A stretch of DNA of 64,000 nt from Panax quinquefolius (taxonomy: Eukaryota > Streptophyta > Magnoliopsida > Apiales > Araliaceae), in assembly GCA_020205615.1 (NCBI GenBank), contig CM035163.1, forward strand, positions 41,488,189 to 41,552,188, read 5' to 3'. Positions 10,188 through 21,549 of the stretch are shown one piece after another. Both the position numbers and the translations under genes were made by a program. The number at the start of each line of letters is the position of its first letter. Position 1 is the stretch's first letter. A model generated the notes under the pieces. That model saw only the letters and a program-made list of their open reading frames with translations. It did no database searches and was not told the DNA's origin.

Positions 10188-13100
10188 TAATGATAATATC
10201 ATAAAGTAGTGATTTTAGAAGATAATAATTAAATTAAAAAGGATAATATCAGAACAGTTGATATTACCAAAATCATTTAGATTTGTAGTGATTTAGGGGA
10301 TTATAAATTCAAAATATTAATTTGGAATTTAAAAACTAGTGATTTTAGGAGATAATAATTAAATTAGTAATGATAATATTAGAACAGTTAACATTATCAG
10401 AACATTTTAGATTTATAGTGATTTATGGGATTATAAAATTAAAATATTAATGTGAGATTAAAAATAGTGATTTTAAGAAATAATAATTAAGTAACAATAA
10501 TATAAAAACCGTTTAGATTGAAAATGTAGTGATTTAGGGTATTATAAAATCAACATAGTAAGTTATAATTGATATTATTTGTTATTTTAATTTTGTTTTA
10601 AAATCGTATAATATTATGTTTGTAATATAATTATAAATGGTATAATATTATGTTGTAATATAATTTAATTAGTAATGATAATATCACTTACGGTTTAGAT
10701 AGGTGGTGATTTTTTATTTTGTTATATATGTATTATAATATTATATATCATACATGTATAATATAATGTATGATATAATTATGAATGATATAATATTAGA
10801 AAAATAGTGACTTTAGGATATAATAATTATGTTTAGAAAAGTTATGAATTTTGGGGATTATAAAATCAACATAGTAAGTTATGATTGATATTATTTGTTC
10901 TTTTAATTTTATTTTAAATGTTTTAAAATCAGTATAATATTATGTTGTAATATAATTATAAATGGTATAATATTATGTTGTATTTATAGAAATAAAATTA
11001 GGTTAAATAACGAAGAGTAATGATAATAGCTCAATAATGATAATATAACAAAGTAGTGATTTTATGAGATAATAATTAAATTAGAAAGGATAATATCATA
11101 ATAGTTGACATTACCAAAATAATTTAGATTTGTAGTGATTTAGGGATTATAAATCCAAAATATTAATTTGGGATTAAAAAATAGTGATTTTAGGAGATAA
11201 TAGTTAAATTAGAAATGATACTTATTAGAGCAGTTAACATTATCGAGAATAGTTTAGATTTGTAGTGATTTATGAAATTATAAAATTAAAATATTAATGC
11301 GAGATTCAAAAGTAGTGATTTTAGGAGATAATAATTAAGTAACGATAATATAAAAACCGCTTACATTGAAAAAGTAGTGATTTAGGGATTATAAAATCAA
11401 CATAGTAAGTTATGAACGATATTATTTATTATTTTAATTTTGTTTTAAATATTTTAAAGCTCTGTATAATATTATGTTGTAATATAATTATAAATGGTAT
11501 AATATTATGTTGTAATATAATTTAATTAGTAATGATAATATCCGCATAGTTTTAGATGGGTAGTAATTTTGTTATTTTGTTATATACGTGTATTATAATA
11601 TTATATAATACATGTATTATAATATTATATACCATACATGTATGATATAATGTATGTTATAATTATGAATGGTATAATATTAGAAAAATAGTGATTTTAG
11701 GATATAATAATTATGTTTAGAAAAGTAGTGTATTTTGGGGATTATAAAATCAACATAGTAAGTTATGATTGATATTATTTGTTATTTTAATTTTATTTTA
11801 AATGTTTTAAATTGTATAATATTATGTTGTAATATAATTATAAATGGTATAATATTATGCTTTATTTATAGGGAGAAAATTAGGTTAAATAACAAAGAGT
11901 AATGATAATAGCTCAATAATGATAATATCATAAAGTAGTAATTTTAGAAGATAATAATTAAATTAGAAATGATAATATCATAATAGTTGACATTACCAAA
12001 ACAGTTTAGATTTGTAGTGATTTAGGAGATTTTAAATTCAAAATATTAATTTGGGGTTAAAAAGTAATGATTTTAAGAGATAATAATTAAATTAGTAATG
12101 ATAATATTATAACAATTTAGATTTGTAGTGATTTATGGGATTATAAAATCAAAATATTAATGTGGGATTTAAAAATAGTGATTTTAGGAGATACAAATTA
12201 AGTAGCGATAATATAAAAACTGGAGTAATGAATGAGCACATTAATTAGGTAGAACACATGTTTTGTTAAGGGTCTTATGGAGCATTAATTAGGCAGGACA
12301 TGTGTTGAATTTTGAGGATGACAAATGTCAAGCTATGGTGTCATGTACTGCGTTTTAGTATATTTAACTAGATACAAACCCGTGCGTTGTGGCAGGATTA
12401 TTCAATTTTTAATATTAAATGTGTACATACAATTAATAAATTAAAATATAATAAAAAGATGGTAGATTGTTGTGCGATGATTAAATTTTACACAGAAAAA
12501 CAAATGAATATACATTGTAGGGGATAGTAGTGAGAGTTTACCGGTCTGTGTATTACACTTTAAGTACGTGACTATTGCTTTTAGGCTAGTGGCAAAGTAA
12601 GTGACCTCAACTTGTGAACAAATCATTTTTTCTACTATTCCCTTTTTCTATTTTTTTTTTCAATTTTTTTTGACCCAACTGATTTATTTTCCCCGTCCTT
12701 TACTACTTTTGTATTTTGTTTACCGTAAAGAAAGGGTTGCCTCAACTTAACTTTTTACAATCCATAACAAAAAGAGAATAAAAGGGTATTCGAAGGTTTA
12801 AAAAATCTCTTAAAAATACAATTAGGAAGCCAATGCTCAAACTATTCAGCCCAAGCATATAGTAAAATAGCTAGGCAAACTACATGCTTAGAACCATCAT
12901 TTAAGATTCAACCTTCAATTGCAATGACTTGAACACAAAGTCAGTGTTCAAATTAGCAGTGCCACATTGTGAGGTAATTTTGAGTAATGTGTGAATGAAA
13001 CATACACTATTTCTCAACTTTGTCATTTACATAAATTTATTCTGCCAAAACCTTTGTTAATATTATTTTATTATAACAGTGTTGTGCGCTATAGTAGAAA

Positions 13101-13303
13101 TAAAATCATAATAAACATGATACATGCAAATGAACAAATAATGAAAGTATGTATAGGATCCTGTCATTTAGAGATGATAATGGAAGCATTCTGTCATACT
13201 TTACTTTGTATTGAACTAAAATAAAATTATATACCTGTATCAAGGCACCTCAAATAAAAAAACTTCCTCTTTTAACATGACATCAGTAAGCCAACATGGA
13301 CCT

Positions 13304-13308
13304 GGAAG
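13304..13308. repeat. Left target-site copy of Tekay element 1
   Basis: GGAAG precedes the 5' LTR and GAAAG (23237-23241) follows the 3' LTR. Four of five bases agree, consistent with a duplication that has taken one transition. Confidence 0.5.
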
Positions 13309-14081
13309 TGTAAGACCCCAACTTTTATGAATAAAGATGAATTTTTCTATAAGTATCATTTTTAAATATTAAGGTGTGAATTTGTTATAATATTATAATT
13401 GTGGGTAATATTTATAAATTTTGCAAAGTATGCAAGTTGTTATAAAATATTCGATTGATCGGGGAATATTCGTTTTAACAGAGAATATTCGTACGACGGC
13501 ACAATTATTGGTGGACCCCACAACAAAAATTATTATCGGAGTTAGAAAACGACAGAAATAACTTTTTATAAAAATAACGACGAAAGTTTTACCGTTAACA
13601 GTTGAAATACCCAGTGATAAAAGTACAGTAATATGCGTGGTTGCATAGTAGCACACATTATTGATTATTGATGCTTACGTGAGAAGTCACTCAGTATTGT
13701 TCTATTATTGCCACAATAATTGCTGCATAGTATCTCACGTTATTAATTCAATTATTGTTACAATATTTTATATGATTAAATCAATAATTGAGATGACAAG
13801 TTATTCATATTATTATTTGCATAATTAACAATGTCTAGAAAGTTCTGTCGAGAAAAGGGGTTAGGTCATCTAATTGCGCGCCAATAAGGAGAAATCCCTA
13901 TCGAAAAACCCCCTCGTTCCTGGGAACGATCTGGTTGTTAATATTGCGAGTTATAATAATGATGAATAAATGTTGTTAAAAATATTGAGGGGATTTTTAT
14001 GAAGTATTTATGGTAAATTTTGCTTATTATTTGGACCCCTATTTAGCCATTTTTCAAAATAGTTGAGAGAAGTTATCTTAG

Positions 14082-14129
<48 letters not shown>

Positions 14130-15809
14130 TTGTTTTTTTATAAAAAATAGAATATATTATATTTTATTATGCATAGTGTTTGTATAGTGTCTACATAGTA
14201 TTTGCATAGTAAAATTTAAAAATTTTCAGCCGATCGAAATGTCCCCCGTGATTCCTGCACTGTGCGTCCGTGATTTTCTTAATTCAAATAGTATCCTTTC
14301 CATTCTCCTATAAATAAGATGCTTAGTTAGAATTGAAAATCATACCAGAATCAGAGAATTCTTCTTCTATAATATTGAGCGTATTTCTTTAGAGTTTAAG
14401 GAAGTTTTGAACGTAGAAAACAGTATAAGTTTTCTTCATGAATATCCCCGCTATACCAGTTGGAATAATCTTCTTTTTAAGGTAAGGGATATTATTTTTG
14501 TTCAATATTCATATGAAATAATATTTTCTTCCATACTCTTTAGTATGTAAGTAATATTATTTCGTTTCAGATTTTGAATTCTACACTCATTTTGTTAAAA
14601 TTTTGGCTTCTATACTCTATGAAATTAGTAGAATATCCTTAAAATTTGCGTTTCGTCTAGTATCTTTTCATGGAAATATTATTTTGAGAATTCTTGATAA
14701 ATTTTAACTTTTTTATGCCGGAGTACTATTCACGGAATACTATTCCCGAATTACTAGTCATGTGGGGTACTATTTACTCGGATCTATTCACCCGGGGCAC
14801 TATTCATGACGAAAATTGATTTCTTTTCGGTCCAAATCATTTTTGTTACAATATTATTCTTGAATTTTACTCCACAAAGCAGTATCATGTTGACAATTTG
14901 GTCATTATTGAATTCTGGATAAATTAAATTATAAATCTTTAAAAATTTATACTTTACTTTCTTTTAATTGAATTCTTATATCATTGTCATCATCTTCATG
15001 CTTATATTATGATGAAAGTCATCTGTGGCCGTAGTGCATAGATGGACTTGGTATGATTATGACCAGGGATTATTCGGTATAATCATGACCGTAATGTTAC
15101 AAATGATGTGGTAAAAGTCCTCATTGGTCCGTAGTGCATTGATGGACAGTTGTTGGCATGATCATGACCATTGGTGAAAACACGAATATCCTTGGCCCGT
15201 AGTGCATGAATAATTTGTGGTCATGATACTAATGAATATCCTTAGCCCGTAGTGCATAGATAATTCAGTGATGTGGATTATTTATTAAGCTGAGTCTCAG
15301 CGATAAAATTGATGATAAACTTTTTAAATCATAGAAGATAGTAGATATCATGCTCTACTTGACTCTTCTAATGGATTGCTTGTTCCGCTTCAGTTAAACT
15401 TGATGTTTATTATATTTTATTAGTTTAACACTATTAAAGGCTAACGATAATTTATTCTACATTATCTTAGTCATAATATTTTTTACTGGGCTAGTTGAGC
15501 TCACCCTTTGCTTTCATTGTTCTTTTCAGGAAATGAGAATATAGCTGGGACTAGTCGGGGAACGGAGTGACGGTCCAGATGTTTGCATTAGTAGTACTCA
15601 CTATTCTGTGAAATTGTGTGATAATAAATATAATGAGGACTCCATTTGAGTTTGAATACTGTCTAGAAGACAATATTCGTATTAAAACTCTCAACTTATG
15701 TTTTGTTATATTTTACATGACAGTTGTATTACTAAGTTGTATTTGAATTTTGTACCATGTATTTGGCGAATCAGAATGGATAATGTATACCTATTTTGGG
15801 GGCGTCATA
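13309..15809 (+). mobile_element. 5' LTR of Tekay-type gypsy element 1
   Basis: It is 2501 bp, starting TGTAAGACCCCAACTTTTAT and ending GGGGGCGTCATA (originally CA, by comparison with the 3' LTR). It contains a (TA)n tract at 14083-14126, TATAAATA at 14309-14316 as the likely promoter, an array of TACTATTCAC-type words near 14722-14810 and GGCCCGTAGTGCAT repeats near 15027-15262. It matches 20647-23236 along its whole length. Confidence 0.93.
14309..14316 (+). promoter_or_regulatory. LTR TATA box, element 1 (5' LTR)
   Basis: TATAAATA is conserved in position in the matching LTRs (21737 and 62737) and, with different flanks, at 44200 and 50898. It probably drives the element's transcript, with R starting about 30 bp further on. 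Confidence 0.65.
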
Positions 15810-15811
15810 GT

Positions 15812-15823
15812 TGGTATCAAAGC
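15812..15823 (+). other. Primer-binding site, tRNA-iMet type
   Basis: TGGTATCAAAGC follows the LTR after 2 bp. It differs by one base from TGGTATCAGAGC, the complement of the initiator tRNA-Met 3' end used by many plant gypsy elements. Confidence 0.85.
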
Positions 15824-15996
15824 TCAGGGATATGATCCCTAGTTGAGATGTGAGACTAGAACTAGGAGGGGAGAGACGGGTAATTCCTTCGCTAGTATGA
15901 CCTACCTAAGTTTATTTGTTACTTAATTGGTCGGTCAGAATATAGGAATAATTTATTGCATGTCAATTAACCTTTTTTGTGTGGCGGTATTTGAAA

Positions 15997-16955
15997 ATGA
16001 CATCCGAGAATGTTGAGAATAACAATGGAGCACATGAGACCGTTGAATCATTGATGATCAATAACCAGGATAATGTGCATCAGGAAGGCAACAATCCTCA
16101 GGTGAACAACAACACCGACCAAATGATGAATGACAAAATGTTCAGGAGCTTTCTGCAATTCGTGCAACATCAGGCTAGAGAGACTCCTATGCAAAATGCA
16201 GGTGGAAACGCTGACAACTCTTTGATGGTCACCGCTAAGCAGTTCAAGGAGCTGGGACCACCGGAGTTTTTGAGAAAGCCAGAACCACTTAAGGCAGAGA
16301 CATGGATAAAGCAGATCACCAAGATATTTGATGTCTTGGGATGCTCTGAGGAGCAAAAGGTTCCCTTTGCCACCTTTATGTTGCGAGGAGAGGCAGATCA
16401 TTGGTGAAAATCTGTAAAGTGTACCCAGCCTGCCGCACTGAAGATGTCTTGGGAGAAGTTCCAAGAATTGTTCAACGACAAGTACTTTCCCGAAAGTATT
16501 CATCACATGAAGGAGGTGGAATTTATCAAGCTGGAATAAAACAATATGACCGTGTCGCAGTACGAGGCTAAGTTTGCCGAGTTGTCTCGGTTCGCATCCT
16601 ATTTGGTTGATAATGAGGAAAGAATGACGCGAATATTTCTAAGAGGTTTGAAACCTAAGATACGTCAATACCTCATTTCTTTTAAACTGTGTTTGTATTC
16701 AAATGTTGTAAATAGGGTTCAGTTATTGGAGCGCGATAATGAGTCAACTCAACCAAGAGAAAGCAGCCGACATAATAATAATACTAGTGGTAGCAGTCAT
16801 TAAAGCGGTGACAACAAATGTGGAGGGAATTAACATGCCAGAAATGGTAATTTCTTCGGTGGTAATCATGGCCAAGGTAATAAAAGTAGAAATTTCAAGA
16901 AGAGGAGATTCAACAATGATGGAAAGATGTCAGCACCAGCACTTGTTGTTAAGGA
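15997..16955 (+). pseudogene. gag of Tekay element 1, interrupted
   Basis: It encodes the retrotransposon capsid polyprotein that packages element RNA. The frame opens MTSENVENNN and keeps typical gag blocks: GPPEFLRKPEPLKAETWI, then MSWEKFQELFNDKYFPES, then YEAKFAELSRFA. In-frame stops at about 16405 (ADHW then TGA, where a second Trp is expected) and 16537 (TAA where the copy at 46725 reads CAA) break it. Two more follow at about 16801 and 16831, and a frame change precedes the zinc knuckles. All look like decay after insertion. Confidence 0.88.
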
Positions 16956-17726
16956 ATGAGAACGCCGATCGTATGCTATAAATGCGGAGGGGAGGGACAC
17001 ATCAGTCCAAACTGTGCACAACAGTCCAAAACGTGTTACAATTGTGGAAGAGAAGGTCACCTAGCTCGATTTTGTAGTGTAGTAAAGCCAAGTCCAGCTG
17101 GGATGGAGGCACCAAAGGCCGTCCCAGAAAAGTCAAAGCCGGTAGTTCAAGGGAGAGAGTATATCGTGACCTCCCAGAAAGCAAGGAACCCGACTGAGGT
17201 TATCATGGGTAAGCTAATCATAAACTCTTGTGAAGTCTATACCTTATTTGATACTGGTTCTACCCATTCTTTTATTTCTCCTACTTGCGTCCAACATTTA
17301 AATTTGACTCCGGAGAAATTAGACTTTGACTTATCTGTTGAAACTCCGTTGGGAGAAACCTTCATTACATCCACTGTTTATAAGTCTTGTTTGATTCAAA
17401 TCGGTACCCGCACATTACCTGTCAACCTTATCTCTTTAAAAATACTTGCATTTGATGTGATTTTAGGGATTGATTGGTTAACTACTCATCATGCCAAAAT
17501 TGATTATTTTCGTAAGGTTGTTAGCTTTCATATTCCTAACCAACCTATTATGCTAATTCAAGTGACCAAACTACTAAAGTCAATCACTTTCATATCAAGC
17601 CATAAAACTATTCGTTTATTAAAAAATGGATGTCAAGCTTTCTTAGCCCATGTCACGGATTTAAACAAAAATACGTCAGATTTGAATGATATTTCTATTG
17701 TTAATAAATTTCTGACGTATTCCTGA
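16956..17726 (+). pseudogene. Zinc knuckles and aspartic protease of Tekay element 1
   Basis: Two CCHC knuckles are intact, [14 protein letters not shown] and [14 protein letters not shown]; they bind element RNA during packaging. A retropepsin domain follows, with the catalytic motif [12 protein letters not shown] and the later hydrophobic ILGIDWL flap-region motif. The protease releases gag and pol products. This segment lies in another frame than the upstream gag, and a small indel near 17715 puts the next junction (expected PEEL) out of frame. Confidence 0.9.
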
Positions 17727-18761
17727 AGAACTTCTGCCCTACCCCGGCGTGAAATTGAGTTTGGTATTGACCTTGAACCCGGTACAAAACCCATTTCCAA
17801 AGCCCCATATCGAATGGCTCCTATTAAACTTCAGGAGTTAAAAACCCAACTGCAGGAGTTGTTAGACATCGGTTTCATTCATCCTAGTATGTCTCCTTGG
17901 GGTGCTCCTGTTCTATTCGTGAAGAAGAAAAATGGGAGTATGCGACTTTGTATTGATTATCGAGAGTTGAACCGTGTCACCATCAAGAATAGGTACCCGT
18001 TGCCTCGCATTGATGACCTGTTTGACCAGTTGCAAGGCGCCAAATTCTTTTCAAAGATTGATCTTCGTTCCGAATATCATCAGTTAAAGATTAAAACCGA
18101 TGACATTCCAAAGACTGCTTTCAAAACTCGGTAAGGGCATTATGAATTCCTAGTCATGTCTTTTGGATTGACTAATGCTCCTGCTGCCTTCATGGACATG
18201 ATGAACCGAGTATTCAAAGAATATTTGGATCATTTTGTAGTTGTCTTTATTGATGACATTCTCATATATTCCAAAAGTTGTGAAGATCATGAGCAACACT
18301 TGAGGCTGATACTCCAAAAGCTTCGTGAAAACAAGCTTTATAAAAAGTTGAAGAAATACGAGTTTTGGTTTGAGGAAGTAGCATTCCTTGGGCACGTTAT
18401 ATCAAATCATGAAATATCTGTTAACCCGATAAAGATTGAAGCAATTCAAAGCTGGGAGCAACCTAAGTCAGTAACCAAAATACGTAGCTTTCTGGGCTTA
18501 GCTGGTTATTATCGGAGATTCGTGGAAGGATTTTCTCGAATCGCTACTCCATTAACTCAACTGACTCGAAAAGATACAAAATTCGGTTGGAGCGAGGAAT
18601 GTGAGAAGAGTTTTCAAGAACTCAAAAGGAGACTCATTTCAGCACCTGTTCTAACAATACCATCTGGTTCGGAGGGATTTTTCATCTACAGTGATGCTTC
18701 AGGCAAAGGTTTAGGATGTGTTCTCATGCAAAATGAGAAATTCATAGCCTACGCCTTATGA
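17727..18761 (+). pseudogene. Reverse transcriptase of Tekay element 1
   Basis: It copies element RNA into DNA. Motifs run in order: [14 protein letters not shown] leader, [50 protein letters not shown] (usually SGYHQ), [15 protein letters not shown] and the catalytic FIDDILIYS (usually YIDD). A stop at 18132 (TAA where a Tyr codon is expected) splits the domain. The downstream connection LGHVIS and [13 protein letters not shown] is well preserved. The frame ends in TGA at 18759, where Arg is usual. Confidence 0.92.
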
Positions 18762-19015
18762 CAACTCAAAGAATATGAGAGGAATTATCCTACTCATGAT
18801 CTAGAGTTGGCAGCAGTCGTTTTTGCGCTAAAGATCTGGAGGCATTACCTGTATGGGGAAAAAGTGGAGATCTTTACGGATCATAAAAGCCTCAAATATT
18901 TCTTCACCCAAAAGGAACTCAACATGTGGCAACGACGATGGCTCGAGCTGTTGAAAGATTATGATCATACCATTCAATACCATCCTGGAAAGCGAACGTG
19001 GTAGCTGACGCATTG
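18762..19015 (+). pseudogene. RNase H domain of Tekay element 1
   Basis: This degrades the RNA strand during reverse transcription. The domain starts upstream with [17 protein letters not shown] near 18685 and continues here with the [18 protein letters not shown] helix and [12 protein letters not shown], then the [12 protein letters not shown] and IQYHPGK end. A lost base near 19000 shifts the expected [10 protein letters not shown] out of frame. Confidence 0.9.
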
Positions 19016-20380
19016 AGTAGAAGATCATATGCGGGTATGAGTACGATATTGTCAACACAAAGGCCCATTTTGTATGACTTACAAATGATGTAGTTAGAGT
19101 TAAAGACTCTAGAGACCTACACGATGATATCAAATATACAAGTAGAACCGACTTTAATCGATAAAGTTAAAGTTGCTCAAGCTACAGACCTGAAGCTAAT
19201 GCGTATAAGGAAGAAAGTACAAGAAGATGTTATTCTGGAAGCATGAATCGATGAAGAAGGAATACTTAAAGTCAACTCCAGACTTTGTGTTCCTAACGAC
19301 CTTGATTTAAAGTATAAGATCATGATGGAAGCGCACAACACACCATTTTCAATCCATCCTGTGAGTACCAAAATGTATCGTGATCTTCGACATATATTTT
19401 TTTGACATACATTTTGGTGGAGCAATATGAAGAGAGAGATAGCAGAGTTTATCTCAAGGTGTCAAACTTGTCAACGAGTCAAGGCGGAGCATCAAGTGCC
19501 AAAAGGTCCATTGCAACCACTTAAAATTCCAGAATGGAAGTGGGAGCACATTACCATGGATTTCATTACTGGTCTTCCCAAGGTTTCTCAAGGCATAGAT
19601 GCAATTTGGGTCATTGTTGATAGATTGACCAAGTCTGCTCATTTCTTACCTATACGAGAAACTTATACACTTGAACGTCTTGCTCGTATATACATAAATG
19701 AGATTGTAAGACTGCATGGTATGCCAGTATCCATAGTTTTTGATCGAGACCCAAGATTCACTTCACCGTTTTGGGTTAGTTTGCAGAAAGCTATGGGCAC
19801 GAATTTACGATTTAGTTCGGCATATCATCCTCAAACGGATGGGCAGTCGGAGAGGACTATTCAAACTCGTGAAGATTTATTAAGACTTTGTATCCTTGAC
19901 TTCAAAGGAAGTTGGGACAAGTTCTTGTCATTGGTGAAATTCTCCGACAACAACAGTTATCAAGCAAGTATTGGCATGGCTCCACTTGAGGCATTGTATG
20001 GAAGAAAGTGTCGTTCTCCAGTATGCTGGGACGAGGTGGGTGAAGAAATGTTGTTGGGACCAGAGTTGGTACGTATGACTACGAAAAAGATTCAAATAAT
20101 CCGGCAACGTATAAAAACCTCACAAGATCGACAAAAGAGTTATGTTGATCTTCATAGAAAAGACGTGGAATTCAATATCGGAGAGCATGTGTTGTTATGT
20201 GTTGCACCATGGAAGGGAGTTACAAGATTTGGAAAGAGAGGAAAGCTCAATCCTAGATTCATTGGCCCATTCGAAATCTTCGATCGAGTAGGAACTGTGG
20301 CTTATAGACTCGCTTTACTGCCAAGTATGTCTCGCATTCATAACGTTTTTTACATATCCATGTTACGTAAATATGTGTAA
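19016..20380 (+). pseudogene. Integrase of Tekay element 1
   Basis: It inserts the DNA copy into the genome. The N-terminal HHCC zinc-binding region is visible as RDLRHIFF-HTFWW followed by CQTCQR. The DDE core follows: TMDFITGLP, VFDRDPRFTSPFW and AYHPQTDGQSERTIQT. The conserved ALYGRKCRSPVCWDEVG block and a GPFEI/AYRLALL C-terminal region follow. The stretch before 19427 has at least three stops (about 19090, 19243 and 19402), two of them readable as decayed Arg or Trp codons; 19427-20380 is open. Confidence 0.92.
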
Positions 20381-20635
20381 GACCCGAACCACATTATTGA
20401 GTTAGAACAAGGCAAAATAGCGGAAGATTTAACGTATGAAGAAGTACCTATTAAAATCTTGGATAAGAAGGAACATATTCTACGCTCTATGGTTATACCT
20501 CAAGTCAAAGTTTTGTGGAGAAACCACGATGTTGAAGAAATGACCTGGGAGTTAGAATCTGAAATGAAATCAAGTTATCCTCACCTCTTCGATATATCAG
20601 GTACGTACCCTAATTCCGAGGGCAAAATTTCATAA
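20381..20635 (+). pseudogene. C-terminal chromodomain of Tekay element 1
   Basis: Past a TAA at 20378 the same frame continues DPNHIIELEQ, then LTYEEVPIKILDKKEHILRS, then VKVLWRNHDVEEMTWELESE and ends at TAA 20633. This is the chromodomain of Tekay/Del-type chromoviruses, which in this group is thought to steer integration to particular chromatin. The stop cuts it from the integrase frame. Confidence 0.85.
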
Positions 20636-20646
20636 GAAGGGGAGGT
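20636..20646 (+). other. Polypurine tract, element 1
   Basis: GAAGGGGAGGT abuts the 3' LTR and would prime plus-strand DNA synthesis. Confidence 0.85.
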
Positions 20647-21423
20647 TGTAAGACCCCAACGTTTATGAATAAAGATGAATTTTTCTATAAATATCATTTT
20701 GGAATATTAAAGTGTGAATTTGTTATAATGTTATAGTTGTGGGTAATATTTATAAATTTTGCAAAGTATGGAAGTTGTTATAAAATATTCAATTGGCCGG
20801 AGAATATTCATTTTAACAGGGAATATTCATACAACGGCACAATCATTGGTGGACCCCACAATGGAAATTATTTTCGGAGTTAGAAAACGACAGAAATAAC
20901 TTTTTATAAAAATAACGGCGAAAGTTTTACTGTTAACTGTTGAAATACCCGGTGATAAAAGTACAGTAATACGCGTGGTTGCATAGTAGCACACGGTATT
21001 GATTATTGATGCTTACGTGAGAGGTCACTCAGTTTTGTTCAATTATTGCCACAGTAATTGCTCCATAGTATCTCGCGTTATTAATTTAATTATTGTTACA
21101 ATATTTTATATTATTAAATCAATAATTGAGATGACAAGTTATTCATATTATTATTTGCATAATGAACAATGTCTAGAAAGTTTTGTTGAGGAAAGGGGTT
21201 AGGTCATCTAATTGCGCGCCAATAGGAAAAAATCCTTATCGGAAAGCCCCCTCTTTCTTGGGAATGATTTGGTTGTTAATATTGCGAGTTATAATAATGA
21301 TGAATAAATGTTATTAAAAATATTGAGGGAATTTTTATGAAGTATTTGAGGTAAATTTTGCTTATTATTTGGACCCTCACTTACCCATTTTTCAAAATAG
21401 TCGAGAGAAGTTATCTCAGTTTT

Positions 21424-21467
<44 letters not shown>

Positions 21468-21511
21468 TATGGTGTTTGGGGGGGGGTTGGGTTGATTAAT
21501 AATGGCGGGGA

Positions 21512-21549
<38 letters not shown>

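Larger units (their letters stand above)
8985..12240. repeat. About 0.85-kb tandem repeats inside Helitron A
   Basis: The marker ATAATGATAATAGCTCAA recurs near 9017, 11020 and 11905, always after AGGTTAAATAACRRAGA. The last two are about 885 bp apart; the first two are about 840 bp apart once the 1150-bp insertion at 9038 is removed. Units hold recurring words such as GTAGTGATTTAGG, GATTATAAAATCAA and GTATAATATTATGTTGTAAT. The same sequence reappears at 27450-28440 in Helitron C. Confidence 0.75.
8225..12372 (-). mobile_element. Helitron A, non-autonomous
   Basis: On the minus strand the 3' end is at 8225, reading ATGTTTATATCTAG followed by T, which fits the CTRR|T rule. The 5' end is at about 12372, reading TC then TAGTTAAATATACTAAAA. 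About 130 bp at the 3' end match the 3' end of Helitron B at 12368-12495. The 5' end matches those of Helitrons B and C, sharing CCTAATTAATGCTCC and TTGACATTTGTCAT. Inside are 0.85-kb tandem repeats and a foldback element. There is no Rep/helicase, so it would need another element to move. Confidence 0.7.

Noticed and set aside
12991..13224. 77-codon open frame in Helitron B
   Set aside because: AT-rich, no recognisable domain, no splice or promoter support.
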